Positions 25,223 through 35,430 of a stretch of 42,517 nucleotides of DNA are shown here, piece after piece. A model generated the notes under the pieces. That model worked only from the letters and a program-made list of their open reading frames with translations, was not told the origin of the DNA and made no database searches. Each line of letters begins with the position of its first letter. The first letter of the stretch is position 1. Source of the DNA: Candidatus Delongbacteria bacterium (lineage in GTDB: Bacteria; UBA4055). The stretch is taken from positions 1-42,517 of the forward strand of contig JAFGVM010000025.1 in assembly GCA_016937995.1 (NCBI GenBank), in the 5' to 3' direction. A program made the position numbers and the translations under genes.

Positions 25223-26767
25223 ATGAAAAAATTTATTTTTTTATTGATCGTCACACTTATTTTTCTTTCATGCTCAAAAGCAGGATCAGAAAAGTATACT
25301 TTACTAACTGTTAATTCAATGAACGGACAGATTTTTCCAAAGGTAAAAAATAATATAAAATTCGGTGGGTTCAGTCTGTTATCCTCAAATGTAAAAAAGA
25401 TCAGGAGCGATAAAATAAATGGAGAGGTAATTTTATTGGGAAATTCAAACTTCATTTACGGGGAAGTTGAAACTTATTTTACTTCTGGAAAAGCTGTTAT
25501 CGATCTTATGAATGAAATCGGGTTTAACTGTATGGTCATCGGACACAGAGAATTTTATTTTGGTTTTGATGTATTGGAATCACTATCAAAAAGAGCTAAA
25601 TTCCCGTTTATTTCTGCAAATATTGTGAAAAAGGACAGCAGTAGATTCGATTTTATCAAACCTTATTATATCATGCCTGACAATAAAACTGCTATCATTG
25701 GTATCAGCTCATTAAAAGTTATAAAAGCTAATTTAGAAAAAGATATTAGTGAAATATTATTGCTCGATCCTTCAGAATCTTTAGCCAAGTATAGCAAGTT
25801 GCTGAGGAAGAAGGGTATCAATAAAATAATAGCAGTGGGTGATTTTATGTGTGTTGCCGAAGGTGATAAATCCTTAAAGAATTATCAATTTTCTGAAATA
25901 ATAGAGAATAGTGACATTGACGTACTTATAGGTACTTCAAATGAAAAAGACAGAATGGATACTAACTGCATTTGTAATACGATTAAGTCCATTAAATTAC
26001 TCTCATCAGACATAGATGGTAATGAAATGCTGCTCTACAGTTATAACTTGAAAACAGGAATTGAAGAGTCTCAAATTTTCAAGATAAATTCAAATAACAG
26101 TGAACCGGACAAAGAATTATCCCGGACATTACATGAGCTAAATGAGCTTGTTAAAGAAACAGCTGGTCAGGTTCTAGGAATTTCAGAGGATGAGATATCA
26201 CATTTGGAAGGGAACTTGTTTAACAGAGAGTCATACTTGGGTGATCTGATCAGTGATATTATTCGTGAATATACGAATACTGATATTATGCTGCTCAACA
26301 GCGGAAAAGTAAGGAACGGATTTAGTAAAGGTCCGATCACTCTAATGGATCTTTATAACATACTTCCGTATGAAGGAACGGTAGTAAAAGTATCGATGAC
26401 AGGGAAGCAACTATTACGGGTTCTAGAAAGCAGCTGTGCTTTAAAAATGAGTAAAAGTTTCTTGCAAGTATCAGGTATAAAGTTTAAATTCGATCTTAGC
26501 AAAAATATTTACAAAAGAGTACTTGCAGAAAGTGTTATTATCGGTGGTGAGAAATTGCAACCTGAAAAAAAATATTCAGTATCCTTAACCAAGTATATAT
26601 TTGACGGTGGAGATCAATATTCAGAATTTTCAGATATGGGTATAGAACTTGAAATGGTATTTCAAAAACAGATGAGAGAAATAATTAAGCAATACATCCA
26701 ATCAAACAAGACCATAAGGATACATGAAAATAGCAGGATAACAGAAATAAATGATTATAAATTATAG
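25223..26767 (+). CDS. 5'-nucleotidase-family lipoprotein with degenerate metal site
   Basis: A 514-residue protein with a lipoprotein signal peptide (lipobox FLSC, Cys17). The N-terminal half follows the calcineurin-like phosphoesterase domain of UshA/5'-nucleotidases, but its metal-binding motifs are lost: the first DxHG-type motif reads NSMNG (31-35), the GNHE motif reads GHRE (107-110), and the GHTH-type motif reads GTSN. The C-terminal 5'-nucleotidase domain is better kept: LNSGKVRNGF, LMDLYNILPYEGTVV, and DGGDQYSEF, which resembles the substrate-stacking region. It probably binds a nucleotide-like ligand on the membrane surface without hydrolysing it. GGAGG lies upstream of the ATG. It sits between the DUF4175-like gene and a sensor kinase gene, so a ligand-sensing role is conceivable. 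Confidence 0.75.
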   Translation: MKKFIFLLIVTLIFLSCSKAGSEKYTLLTVNSMNGQIFPKVKNNIKFGGFSLLSSNVKKIRSDKINGEVILLGNSNFIYGEVETYFTSGKAVIDLMNEIGFNCMVIGHREFYFGFDVLESLSKRAKFPFISANIVKKDSSRFDFIKPYYIMPDNKTAIIGISSLKVIKANLEKDISEILLLDPSESLAKYSKLLRKKGINKIIAVGDFMCVAEGDKSLKNYQFSEIIENSDIDVLIGTSNEKDRMDTNCICNTIKSIKLLSSDIDGNEMLLYSYNLKTGIEESQIFKINSNNSEPDKELSRTLHELNELVKETAGQVLGISEDEISHLEGNLFNRESYLGDLISDIIREYTNTDIMLLNSGKVRNGFSKGPITLMDLYNILPYEGTVVKVSMTGKQLLRVLESSCALKMSKSFLQVSGIKFKFDLSKNIYKRVLAESVIIGGEKLQPEKKYSVSLTKYIFDGGDQYSEFSDMGIELEMVFQKQMREIIKQYIQSNKTIRIHENSRITEINDYKL

Positions 26768-26784
26768 CGACTGAGTTTTTTAAT

Positions 26785-29394
26785 ATGATAAGATTGTTCA
26801 GAGATAAATTACTATTCAAGCTGATATTAATTTTTTTTGTAGCTATTATTTTACCTATCGGTATAGCTGCTCTGTTGATTAATGATCACATTGAGGATAA
26901 ATATTGCGAAAATATTGAATCCTCTCTTGGATGGGGAAAGAATTATGTTATATCAAATTTTTCAAATGAGATAAAATTACTCAATGCAAGTATACTGAAA
27001 GTGCAGAACGATTCAAAATTTATTTCTTCGATTAAATACCACTTAGGTGATAAGGATGATTATCTGATACAGGTATCTCTTTCTCAAATTCTAACTGAAA
27101 ATAATCTGGATTTCATTTACGTGTACTGTAATAATACAGATATTGTTCACAGGTCGGGTAAATTCATACAAATTTCAGAGGAGTTATTAAAAAGAAAAAA
27201 TATTGAACCTGAAATAAGCTATTACAATTCAAAATTTATTACACAGGCTAAGATCAACATTGAAATAAATGATGTTGAAACCGGTAACATTACTATATTT
27301 TTAGGCAAAATTCTTTCAGAACAGATGCTTTATGACCTAAGCAGTATTATGGATCTTGATTTTATTCTGTTGAAAGAAAATAATGGTAGAATGATCAGTA
27401 CATATTCTACATTATTCGATACATACGGGCAAAATTACAATAAAGGTGAGATCGAACTGGAAAATGTAAGTATGCAAGAAAAAATGGAGAATGTCGAGAT
27501 ACTGGGTAAAAAATATTATTTGTTATCATTCCCACTAACATTTTTAGATGAAAAATACACTGGAGTAATACTTGCAGAGAATAATCCATCATATCTAGAC
27601 AATATTAAAAAATACCTCTATATCTTTTTTTTCGGATTGTTATTTTTTATTCTCGTAAGTCTTGTATTTATTCATAAAACCCTCTTCAAACCGATTTCAA
27701 AGCTATTATCAAGTATAAATGAGATATCAGATCAAATCGAAAAAGAAAAGCCAATTGAGAAGATCATTGTAAAAACTTCTGATGAAATATTTCTATTATC
27801 TGAAGCTTATAACAGTATGGCTTCAACACTTGGACAGAGTTTTTCAAAAGTTAAGTACCTTCAAAATTACTTATTGAATATTATCGAATCAATGCCTTCA
27901 TCTCTGATGGCACTTGATAAGAACGGGAGAGTAACTCAATGGAATCATGCTGCTGAGGATTTTACAGGTGTTTTGAAGAATGATGCTAAAGGCAAGGTTA
28001 TTTGGAATTTAGTTCCGGATCTAGGAATTGAAACAGAAGTTCTAAATTCTGTACATGATGAAAAACGCCAAAGAGAGTTCTATAAAGAATCAGTATGGAA
28101 TGGAGAAAAAAGAAATCTCAATATTCATATATTTCCATTGATAGCGAACGGAGTTCAGGGGAATGTAATCAGGATAGATGATATTACAGAGATGAAAAAT
28201 AAGGAAGAACAACTTCTTCAGGCTCAAAAAATGGAGACAATAGGTACTTTGGCTGGTGGTATTGCACATGATTTCAATAATATTTTAAGCGGAATAGTCG
28301 GAGTGATCTCAATACTCACGTTCAAGATGGATAAAGATGAGGATATACCGAAATCTCTGTTGAAAGAATATCTGGAAATAATGGAAGAATCGGGCAAACG
28401 AGCAGGTGAGATAGTACAAAGATTGCTTACACTGTCAAAGAAACAAAACACACATCTTGAAGCTGTTAATCTCTCAGATGTAGTTAAGCATGTAGAAAAA
28501 ATTTGTTTGAACAGTTTTGATAAGCGTATTGAGATAAAAAAGATCGGTACGGAAAATAATACTTTGATAAATGCGGATTTTACTCAGATAGAACAGCTGC
28601 TGTTGAATTTAAGTATCAATTCCGCCCATGCGATGACAATAATGAGAGACTCGGATGAAAAACAGGGAGGTATATTAACCTTTGAGATAGTTGAAAGTGC
28701 TGATCCTTCTGAAATAAGAAAATTTTTAAATGATGACTTAAAAAAAGAATATATTAAGTTAATGGTACATGATACAGGTGTTGGAATGACCAGAGATATC
28801 ATTAAACAGATCTATGAGCCTTTCTTTTCAACTAAAGAACTGGATTCAGGTACCGGTCTGGGATTGACAATGGTATACAATATTGTAACGCAGTTCAATG
28901 GTTTTATTGATGTTGAATCAGTACCTAATATAGGATCTGTTTTCAGTATTTATTTCCCAAAGTACAGTTTTGATGCTAAAGTTATTAATACAGAGAAAGA
29001 TCCTGTTTTAAAGAGAGGAGAAGGAAAAATATTGGTAATTGATGATGAACTGGTTTTAAGAGAACTCGCAAATTCAATGCTGACACAATGTGGATATGAA
29101 GTTTTGACAGCAAAAGACGGAGTTGAAGGTTTAGAAGTCTATAAACAGGAGTTTGCAAACATTACCGCCGTAATGCTTGACATGGTAATGCCTAAAATGA
29201 ACGGGAAAGATACGTATATTGAACTAAAAAAAATAAATCCGGATGTTAAAGTATTGTTAGCGTCAGGATTCACAAAAGACGACAGGGTTGAAGAAGTACT
29301 GAGTTTGGGTGTAAAAGATTTTATACAAAAACCGTATACTATCTATGAACTGTCAGATATAATAAGTAAGATAATCAATGGAGACCTGAACTGA
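26785..29394 (+). CDS. hybrid sensor histidine kinase with receiver domain
   Basis: An 869-residue membrane kinase. Parts in order: membrane helix 1 (about 12-33), a periplasmic sensor region of about 240 residues, helix 2 (about 278-297), a HAMP-like linker, a PAS domain (about 370-470), HisKA with phospho-acceptor His495 (AGGIAHDFNNILSG), an HATPase domain with DTGVGM and GTGLGL, and a C-terminal receiver with acidic Asp753/Asp754 and phospho-acceptor Asp799 (MLDMVMPKMNG). No output domain follows, so the signal passes to a phosphotransfer partner outside the window. The gene starts 17 bases after the nucleotidase-like lipoprotein, which could be its ligand-binding partner. Its stop overlaps the proposed lipA start. 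Confidence 0.93.
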   Translation: MIRLFRDKLLFKLILIFFVAIILPIGIAALLINDHIEDKYCENIESSLGWGKNYVISNFSNEIKLLNASILKVQNDSKFISSIKYHLGDKDDYLIQVSLSQILTENNLDFIYVYCNNTDIVHRSGKFIQISEELLKRKNIEPEISYYNSKFITQAKINIEINDVETGNITIFLGKILSEQMLYDLSSIMDLDFILLKENNGRMISTYSTLFDTYGQNYNKGEIELENVSMQEKMENVEILGKKYYLLSFPLTFLDEKYTGVILAENNPSYLDNIKKYLYIFFFGLLFFILVSLVFIHKTLFKPISKLLSSINEISDQIEKEKPIEKIIVKTSDEIFLLSEAYNSMASTLGQSFSKVKYLQNYLLNIIESMPSSLMALDKNGRVTQWNHAAEDFTGVLKNDAKGKVIWNLVPDLGIETEVLNSVHDEKRQREFYKESVWNGEKRNLNIHIFPLIANGVQGNVIRIDDITEMKNKEEQLLQAQKMETIGTLAGGIAHDFNNILSGIVGVISILTFKMDKDEDIPKSLLKEYLEIMEESGKRAGEIVQRLLTLSKKQNTHLEAVNLSDVVKHVEKICLNSFDKRIEIKKIGTENNTLINADFTQIEQLLLNLSINSAHAMTIMRDSDEKQGGILTFEIVESADPSEIRKFLNDDLKKEYIKLMVHDTGVGMTRDIIKQIYEPFFSTKELDSGTGLGLTMVYNIVTQFNGFIDVESVPNIGSVFSIYFPKYSFDAKVINTEKDPVLKRGEGKILVIDDELVLRELANSMLTQCGYEVLTAKDGVEGLEVYKQEFANITAVMLDMVMPKMNGKDTYIELKKINPDVKVLLASGFTKDDRVEEVLSLGVKDFIQKPYTIYELSDIISKIINGDLN

Positions 29395-30266
29395 AAAGAG
29401 AAAGATTACCTGACTGGATAAAAATTGATTTTAAGCATGATTCTTCAGTATTAAAATTAAAAAAAGACTTAAAATCCAGAAAATTATATACTGTATGTGA
29501 AGAGGCAAGATGCCCCAATCTGTCTGAATGTTTCGGAGAAAAAAAGACTGCTACATTTATGATACTTGGTAAAAATTGTACAAGAAATTGTGCTTTTTGC
29601 AGTATTGCGAATGCTGATCCAAGCCGGATAGATCCGGATGAGCCTGAGAATATTGCACGGATGACCATGGAGCTGGAATTAAGCCATGTTGTAATTACGT
29701 CTGTAACAAGAGATGATCTTACAGATGGAGGTTCAGAACAATTTGTTAATGTCATAAATTCAATTCGTAATTTGACAAACGCTACAATTGAAGTACTTAC
29801 TCCTGATTTTGGGGGTAATGAAAAAGATAGAAAAAGAATATCAAATGTCAAACCGGACATTTATAATCATAACCTGGAGACAGTTCCTGATTTGTATGAC
29901 ATTATCAGACCACAGGCCATATACAGCAGATCTTTGGAATTTTTAAAAGGTATCAAAAGAGACGACAGAACCATATTGACTAAATCAGGGATAATGGTGG
30001 GTTTGGGTGAAACCGAGGAACAATTGAAAAGGTTATTAGATGATGTAGCTTCTTCAGAGGTTGATATCTTTACCTGTGGTCAATATCTTAGACCGTCAAA
30101 AAATAATTATAAAGTCCAGGAATACAGGTCGGAAGAATGGTTCCAAAAGTTCAGAGAAACAGCGTTAAAAGCAGGAATTAAAAATGTATACAGCTCACCT
30201 TTTACCAGAAGCTCATATAATGCAAGTGATATTATCAATAAGATCAAAAAAGGAACAAAAAGTTAA
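29391..30266 (+). CDS. lipA: lipoyl synthase, apparently starting at CTG
   Basis: A radical-SAM enzyme that inserts two sulfurs into protein-bound octanoate to make lipoate. The family pattern starts well upstream of the first ATG (29559): in the same frame I read the conserved cluster C-x4-C-x5-C in VCEEARCPNLSECFGE, then the SAM-cluster CTRNCAFC. A serine near the C-terminus (SSPFTRSSY) fits the auxiliary-cluster ligand. Going 5' from the conserved part there is no ATG, GTG or TTG before the preceding stop region. The best start is CTG at 29391, 7 bases after GGAG, overlapping the kinase stop as CTGA. That gives 291 residues, the usual family length. If translation began at 29559, the protein would lack its auxiliary cluster. 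Confidence 0.9.
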   Translation: MKRERLPDWIKIDFKHDSSVLKLKKDLKSRKLYTVCEEARCPNLSECFGEKKTATFMILGKNCTRNCAFCSIANADPSRIDPDEPENIARMTMELELSHVVITSVTRDDLTDGGSEQFVNVINSIRNLTNATIEVLTPDFGGNEKDRKRISNVKPDIYNHNLETVPDLYDIIRPQAIYSRSLEFLKGIKRDDRTILTKSGIMVGLGETEEQLKRLLDDVASSEVDIFTCGQYLRPSKNNYKVQEYRSEEWFQKFRETALKAGIKNVYSSPFTRSSYNASDIINKIKKGTKS

Positions 30267-30278
30267 GAACGGGTAAAA

Positions 30279-31274
30279 ATGGAAATCAATGAAAAATTTA
30301 TACCTTACTGGATGAAAGGGACTGATAATTCAGTAGCTTTATATTCTTCTATTAAATGTGTCAGGAACTATAAAGATCGTAATTTTCCTGCCGGAAAGAA
30401 ACAGTTCAATAACAGTGATTCCGTAAAACTCACTGATGACATTCTTTCTGAAAAAATATCGGATGGAACCGTTAAAAAGATAGATCTTGAACAGCTTTCG
30501 ATAAATGAGCTGGTAATGATGCAAAAAGTCAGGATATTGCCAAATTTGAGAATATCAGAGTTAAAAAAATTAACGATATATACCTACGATAACGGCCAGG
30601 TCTTTTTATTGCTTAATTACATGGATCATCTGACTTTTTACTCTTATGGTCAGGGAGGTATGATAAAAAAAGCTTATTCGAATCTAAAAAAATTTCTTAA
30701 ACTATTTGATATAAAATACTTTGCTGTGGATGAAAAAAAACGATTTTTAACATCCTCTATTGAATATTTCGGAACAGGAATGAAATGTTTTTCTGTTCTA
30801 ACTTTAGCAGGATTAAGAGTAAAGAACAAATTCCCTGAGATCATTTCTTATTTATCCCAGAACAGCTATTCAAATAAAAAATATTTCGGGTTCGGAAGTA
30901 GTCTTGATGATCTTATAATAATAATGAACAAGGATTCTTTGACCCTTACCGAGAATAAAATTGTAGAAAATCATTACAATTTTCTTAAGCTATTATCAGA
31001 GGAAACAAAATTAAATTCTTTGACAAATAATGAATTAAATGACATATACATAAAAACAAAAAGAATTATGAGTGCGGAATTATTATCATTTAAAAGCTTT
31101 ATGGAAGCTTATAATTTGATTACATTATTAGTGGGTTATAATAAAATTAAAAAAATTAGAATTTCAGAGTTGAATAAAACACTTTCTATTCTTATAATTA
31201 ACCTACCCAGAGTGATTCATTCTGCTAGAGTTAAGAGGAAATTAATAGAAAATCTTATCCGCAAACTCGATTAA
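30279..31274 (+). CDS. McsB-like guanido kinase relative, probably inactive
   Basis: A 331-residue protein that I align by eye to protein-arginine kinase McsB along its length. YSSIKCVRN (22-30) matches the SSRIRLARN region. LLNYMDHLTF matches the NEEDHLRI region. KYFAVDEKKRFLTSS followed by GTGMK (165-169) matches the AFDEKLGYLTSC/GTG region. The C-terminal helical region also follows the family. Key residues are changed: the phosphagen-binding Cys is Ser160, the Glu-Glu of NEEDH are Tyr114-Met115, and the Arg residues of SSRIR are lost. It therefore looks catalytically dead, perhaps a binding or scaffold protein. The usual neighbours (ctsR, mcsA, clpC) are absent. It lies between lipA and a CvpA-like gene. 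Confidence 0.68.
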   Translation: MEINEKFIPYWMKGTDNSVALYSSIKCVRNYKDRNFPAGKKQFNNSDSVKLTDDILSEKISDGTVKKIDLEQLSINELVMMQKVRILPNLRISELKKLTIYTYDNGQVFLLLNYMDHLTFYSYGQGGMIKKAYSNLKKFLKLFDIKYFAVDEKKRFLTSSIEYFGTGMKCFSVLTLAGLRVKNKFPEIISYLSQNSYSNKKYFGFGSSLDDLIIIMNKDSLTLTENKIVENHYNFLKLLSEETKLNSLTNNELNDIYIKTKRIMSAELLSFKSFMEAYNLITLLVGYNKIKKIRISELNKTLSILIINLPRVIHSARVKRKLIENLIRKLD

Positions 31275-31328
31275 AATATGTTTTCGTTATCATGTTTAGA
31301 TCGGGATAAATAATATGGAGGTGGAAAA

Positions 31329-32024
31329 GTGAGTATAATGTCGATAGTGATACTCGTTGTAATGTTTTTTCTAGCAATGGTAGGAAAAGGAAAAGGAGTT
31401 GTAAATTATAAATTTCCGCTCGAAAAGGTAATATTTACTCTATTGTTTTTACCGGTATTTGCTAATTTTGCGAAAGGACATCTAGTTTCATTTGTTCCTG
31501 AGATGGCGGCTGCAATAATTGCTGCAGTATTAGGATTGATTATTGTGTTTATAATTGTGGGATATTTGTTGAATCTTATTACAAAAGTACCAAAATATGA
31601 AGATACCGGTTCTGACAGGTTTATGGGATTCATAGCAGGATTGATCAAAGGATATGTTTTATTTGCAATGATAATATTGATATATGCCGGAGCTTTTGCG
31701 GATATTGCTGCACCTTCAATGATAACTCATCAGATAAAGTATAATTTCATAAATAATAAAATTGAAAATGCGGTTGAATATTACCGACAAACAATATACA
31801 GTGTTTACAGGTCTGCTAAATCACAGGATGTTACAAATTTGACTTCAAAATCAGACGACTATTATAAAGGTAGAACAAAGATAGATATCAAAGGTAAAGG
31901 TGCAGAGGAGAATAACCTTAAAGGAAAAGTATTAGTGGATACTTCTGTTGCAGGCTATGTTCCCTGGGTAAGGAGTTCTATTGAATTTACAAATGATAAA
32001 GACGAAAAAGATACTAAGAAATAA
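31329..32024 (+). CDS. CvpA-like integral membrane protein
   Basis: A 231-residue protein with four hydrophobic segments in the first 130 residues (near 2-18, 33-50, 58-83 and 105-128). The loop TGSDRFMGFIAGLIKGYVLF resembles the signature of CvpA-family proteins, which are linked to colicin V export and envelope integrity. The C-terminal 100 residues are hydrophilic and charged. The GTG at 31329 is favoured by GGAGGTG at 31316-31322; the ATG at 31338 is too far from it. The gene is followed by enolase after 18 bases. Exact function is unknown. Confidence 0.6.
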   Translation: MSIMSIVILVVMFFLAMVGKGKGVVNYKFPLEKVIFTLLFLPVFANFAKGHLVSFVPEMAAAIIAAVLGLIIVFIIVGYLLNLITKVPKYEDTGSDRFMGFIAGLIKGYVLFAMIILIYAGAFADIAAPSMITHQIKYNFINNKIENAVEYYRQTIYSVYRSAKSQDVTNLTSKSDDYYKGRTKIDIKGKGAEENNLKGKVLVDTSVAGYVPWVRSSIEFTNDKDEKDTKK

Positions 32025-32030
32025 ATATAA

Positions 32031-33329
<1,299 letters not shown>

Positions 33330-33365
33330 AAATTAACAGATAAAACTTAAATTAGAGGGTGCAAA

Positions 33366-33605
33366 ATGGCTGAACTAAAATATGAGATCAAGAAAAATCT
33401 TGGTGTTCTGGGTGGAGAGATCAACGGATGGAGCAAGAAAGTAAATCTTATAAGCTGGAATGACAGAAAAGCTAAAGCTGATATAAGAGACTGGGACGGT
33501 TCGAACGAAAAAATGAGAAAAGGTATTACTCTTACTAAAGCTGAACTGATCGATCTTAAAAAGATACTTGAAGGTCTTGATCTTGAAAACCTTGACATGG
33601 CTTAA
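33366..33605 (+). CDS. PC4/YdbC-like single-stranded nucleic-acid-binding protein
   Basis: A 79-residue protein resembling YdbC, the bacterial PC4 (p15) coactivator-fold family. These proteins form dimers that bind single-stranded DNA or RNA. The family pattern is plain: FEIKK/YEIKKNLGVL, GWSKKVNLISWN, the DIRDWD motif, and KMRKGITLTKAEL before the C-terminal helix. AGAGGG lies upstream of the ATG. A strong terminator at 33604-33640 ends the transcript. Confidence 0.85.
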   Translation: MAELKYEIKKNLGVLGGEINGWSKKVNLISWNDRKAKADIRDWDGSNEKMRKGITLTKAELIDLKKILEGLDLENLDMA

Positions 33606-33640
33606 AAAAAAAGGAGTGATCTTAAATCACTCCTTTTTTT
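33604..33640. terminator. bidirectional intrinsic terminator
   Basis: GGAGTGAT (33613-33620) and ATCACTCC (33626-33633) form an 8-base stem around CTTAA, with an A-run on the left and a T-run on the right. It can terminate both the plus-strand PC4-like gene and the convergent minus-strand rsmB gene, whose stop is at 33639. Confidence 0.88.
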
Positions 33641-34934
33641 ATTTAATTCTTTTTAATCTGGCAGCGAATGATCCTTCAAAATGATGAACTCCCGGATTAA
33701 CAGAATACATTCCTTCCGAGATCTTAAATGCATCTAAATTATCTACATTTTCTAAGATAAAGTCCGGGTCGAATTCTAAAAACTGCTCAATTATCTTACC
33801 GTTCTCATCGTCAAAGATAGAACATGTCGAATATACTATTATTCCACCGGTCTTTACATATTTTGAAGCTCTTTTTAAAATATCAAGCTGCAGTTTTTTT
33901 AGTAACTCTAACTGCTCCTCGTCCTTATTCCATCTGCTTTCAGGATGTCTTCTGAAATTTCCGCTCCCTGAGCATGGTGCATCTATCAGTATTCTATCGA
34001 ATTCATCAAATGACTGGAATTTTTCCGCTTCCTGAAAAGTAAGTTTAAAATAATCCAGACCTAATCTTAAAAAATTATTTTTGATCAACAGTTTTTTCTT
34101 TTGGGAAATATCATTTAAGTAAAGCTTTGTCTTGTTATTTGTTAATTCCTGTATATAGGTGGATTTCCCTCCAGGAGCGGAACAAAGATCAAGTACCTTT
34201 TCATTTTTCTTTGGTTGTAAAACTAGAACCGGCAAAGAGTGCGAAGGGTCCTGGATGTAGAACAAACCTTCTTCAAAAGATCTGGAATGGATCGGATTAC
34301 CTTCAGTTATCATCAGGAAATCAGAAAAATGATCGACCTTTTTCACATAGATATTTTCTTTCTCAAGTTCCACTGTAAGGTCTGTTGCAGAAGTTTTAAA
34401 ATTATTTACTCTGATATAAAGGCTGGGTATACTCTGATTGAATCTGATGATATTTTCAGCTGTTTCTTTTGAATAATAGCTGAATATCTTATTTCTTATC
34501 CATTCAGGATGAGAAAGTAATATATTATTATAAGAATTTAATTCATCCAAACTTATTTCAGTTGCCGTCATTTTTCTCAGGATAGCATTGATATACTTTG
34601 ACCTATGAATTCCAAGCTCTTTCTTAGCAATATTAACGTAATCATTTACTACCGCGTAATCTTTTGAACTGTTAAGATAAAAATACTCCACACCTGCACA
34701 AAGAAGAAGCATAGAAACATTAAATTTCTGCTTATCAATATTTTTATCGATCTTAGTTATCAGGATATTTTCAACGATAGGAAAATTTCTAAAGAACTGA
34801 TTTACCAGGTTTATCAGCTGTCTTTTATCCCTCTCATCCAGATCATTCATCAACTCAGGATACAAAGACTCGAACATCATTCGGCCGTTGAATATCTTTA
34901 TCACAGTTCTGTAAAATATATTACGAAGATTCAA
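33639..34934 (-). CDS. rsmB: 16S rRNA (cytosine-C5) methyltransferase, RsmB/Sun family
   Basis: A 431-residue protein. The N-terminal 140 residues form a NusB-like RNA-binding domain. The C-terminal half is a SAM-dependent methyltransferase with DLCSAPGGKST (SAM binding), DAPCSGSGNFRRHPE (catalytic Cys) and IVYSTCSIFDDENG (second active-site Cys). The family methylates C967 of 16S rRNA in E. coli numbering. The gene ends the six-gene folK operon, starts 4 bases after the upstream lipoprotein, and stops at the bidirectional terminator. The combination of both domains supports RsmB over other NOL1/NOP2 proteins. Confidence 0.9.
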   Translation of the reverse strand: MNLRNIFYRTVIKIFNGRMMFESLYPELMNDLDERDKRQLINLVNQFFRNFPIVENILITKIDKNIDKQKFNVSMLLLCAGVEYFYLNSSKDYAVVNDYVNIAKKELGIHRSKYINAILRKMTATEISLDELNSYNNILLSHPEWIRNKIFSYYSKETAENIIRFNQSIPSLYIRVNNFKTSATDLTVELEKENIYVKKVDHFSDFLMITEGNPIHSRSFEEGLFYIQDPSHSLPVLVLQPKKNEKVLDLCSAPGGKSTYIQELTNNKTKLYLNDISQKKKLLIKNNFLRLGLDYFKLTFQEAEKFQSFDEFDRILIDAPCSGSGNFRRHPESRWNKDEEQLELLKKLQLDILKRASKYVKTGGIIVYSTCSIFDDENGKIIEQFLEFDPDFILENVDNLDAFKISEGMYSVNPGVHHFEGSFAARLKRIK

Positions 34935-34938
34935 ACTA

Positions 34939-35430
34939 TTACTTCCTTTCCAGGTATAATGTCAATGAGTTACGACGGAATTGTTTTTTTAGAAAATACA
35001 AGTTCATCTGAGTATATAAATATTCATTCTTTAAAATGATTTCTTTATCCAGCATTATAGAAAAGTCAAAACTTCTTTCCTCTAAGGGTAGAAGGCTGAA
35101 AGACCTGTTTTTTATAACATCACTGGAATTAATTATCAGTTTCGTTCTATTTTTGTGCTCAGCCAGTATCGTGCAGATCAAAAATTTGTCGTCTGTTGTT
35201 TCAAAATCTTTTTTAGATTCGGTTAAGTTCTTTAATGTTAATAAAAAGGACGTTGGTCCGTCAATGGAATACTGGTTGTTTTCTGAGGTTAAAGTATATT
35301 GTACATCATCAATCATGACTGAGGCGAACATAGGTTTTTTTGACCATGATCTTTTTCCCTGGTTGATCATACTTGATGTACAGCTGATAAAAATAAGAAG
35401 TATGAAATTCAAAGTTAGAAATTTATTCAT
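34939..35430 (-). CDS. lipoprotein with Ig-like domain, unknown function
   Basis: A 163-residue protein with a lipoprotein signal peptide (lipobox FISC, Cys17), hence probably attached to a membrane. The mature part is beta-rich: FLLTLKNLTES, a KFLICTILAEHKN hairpin and a Leu-Pro-Leu-Glu turn. This pattern faintly recalls the BsuPI-like (intracellular proteinase inhibitor) Ig fold, but I cannot confirm homology. The ATG overlaps the stop of the HD-GYP gene by one base (TAATG), and the stop lies 4 bases from rsmB. Co-transcription does not show a common function. Confidence 0.55.
   Translation of the reverse strand: MNKFLTLNFILLIFISCTSSMINQGKRSWSKKPMFASVMIDDVQYTLTSENNQYSIDGPTSFLLTLKNLTESKKDFETTDDKFLICTILAEHKNRTKLIINSSDVIKNRSFSLLPLEERSFDFSIMLDKEIILKNEYLYTQMNLYFLKKQFRRNSLTLYLERK

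Noticed and set aside
29375-29860. 161-residue minus-strand ORF over the lipA 5' part
   Set aside because: Antisense to conserved radical-SAM coding sequence; no supporting signal.
29559-30266. lipA taken as starting at the ATG at 29559 (235 residues)
   Set aside because: The conserved Cys motif of the auxiliary cluster lies upstream in the same frame, so this start would remove an essential part.
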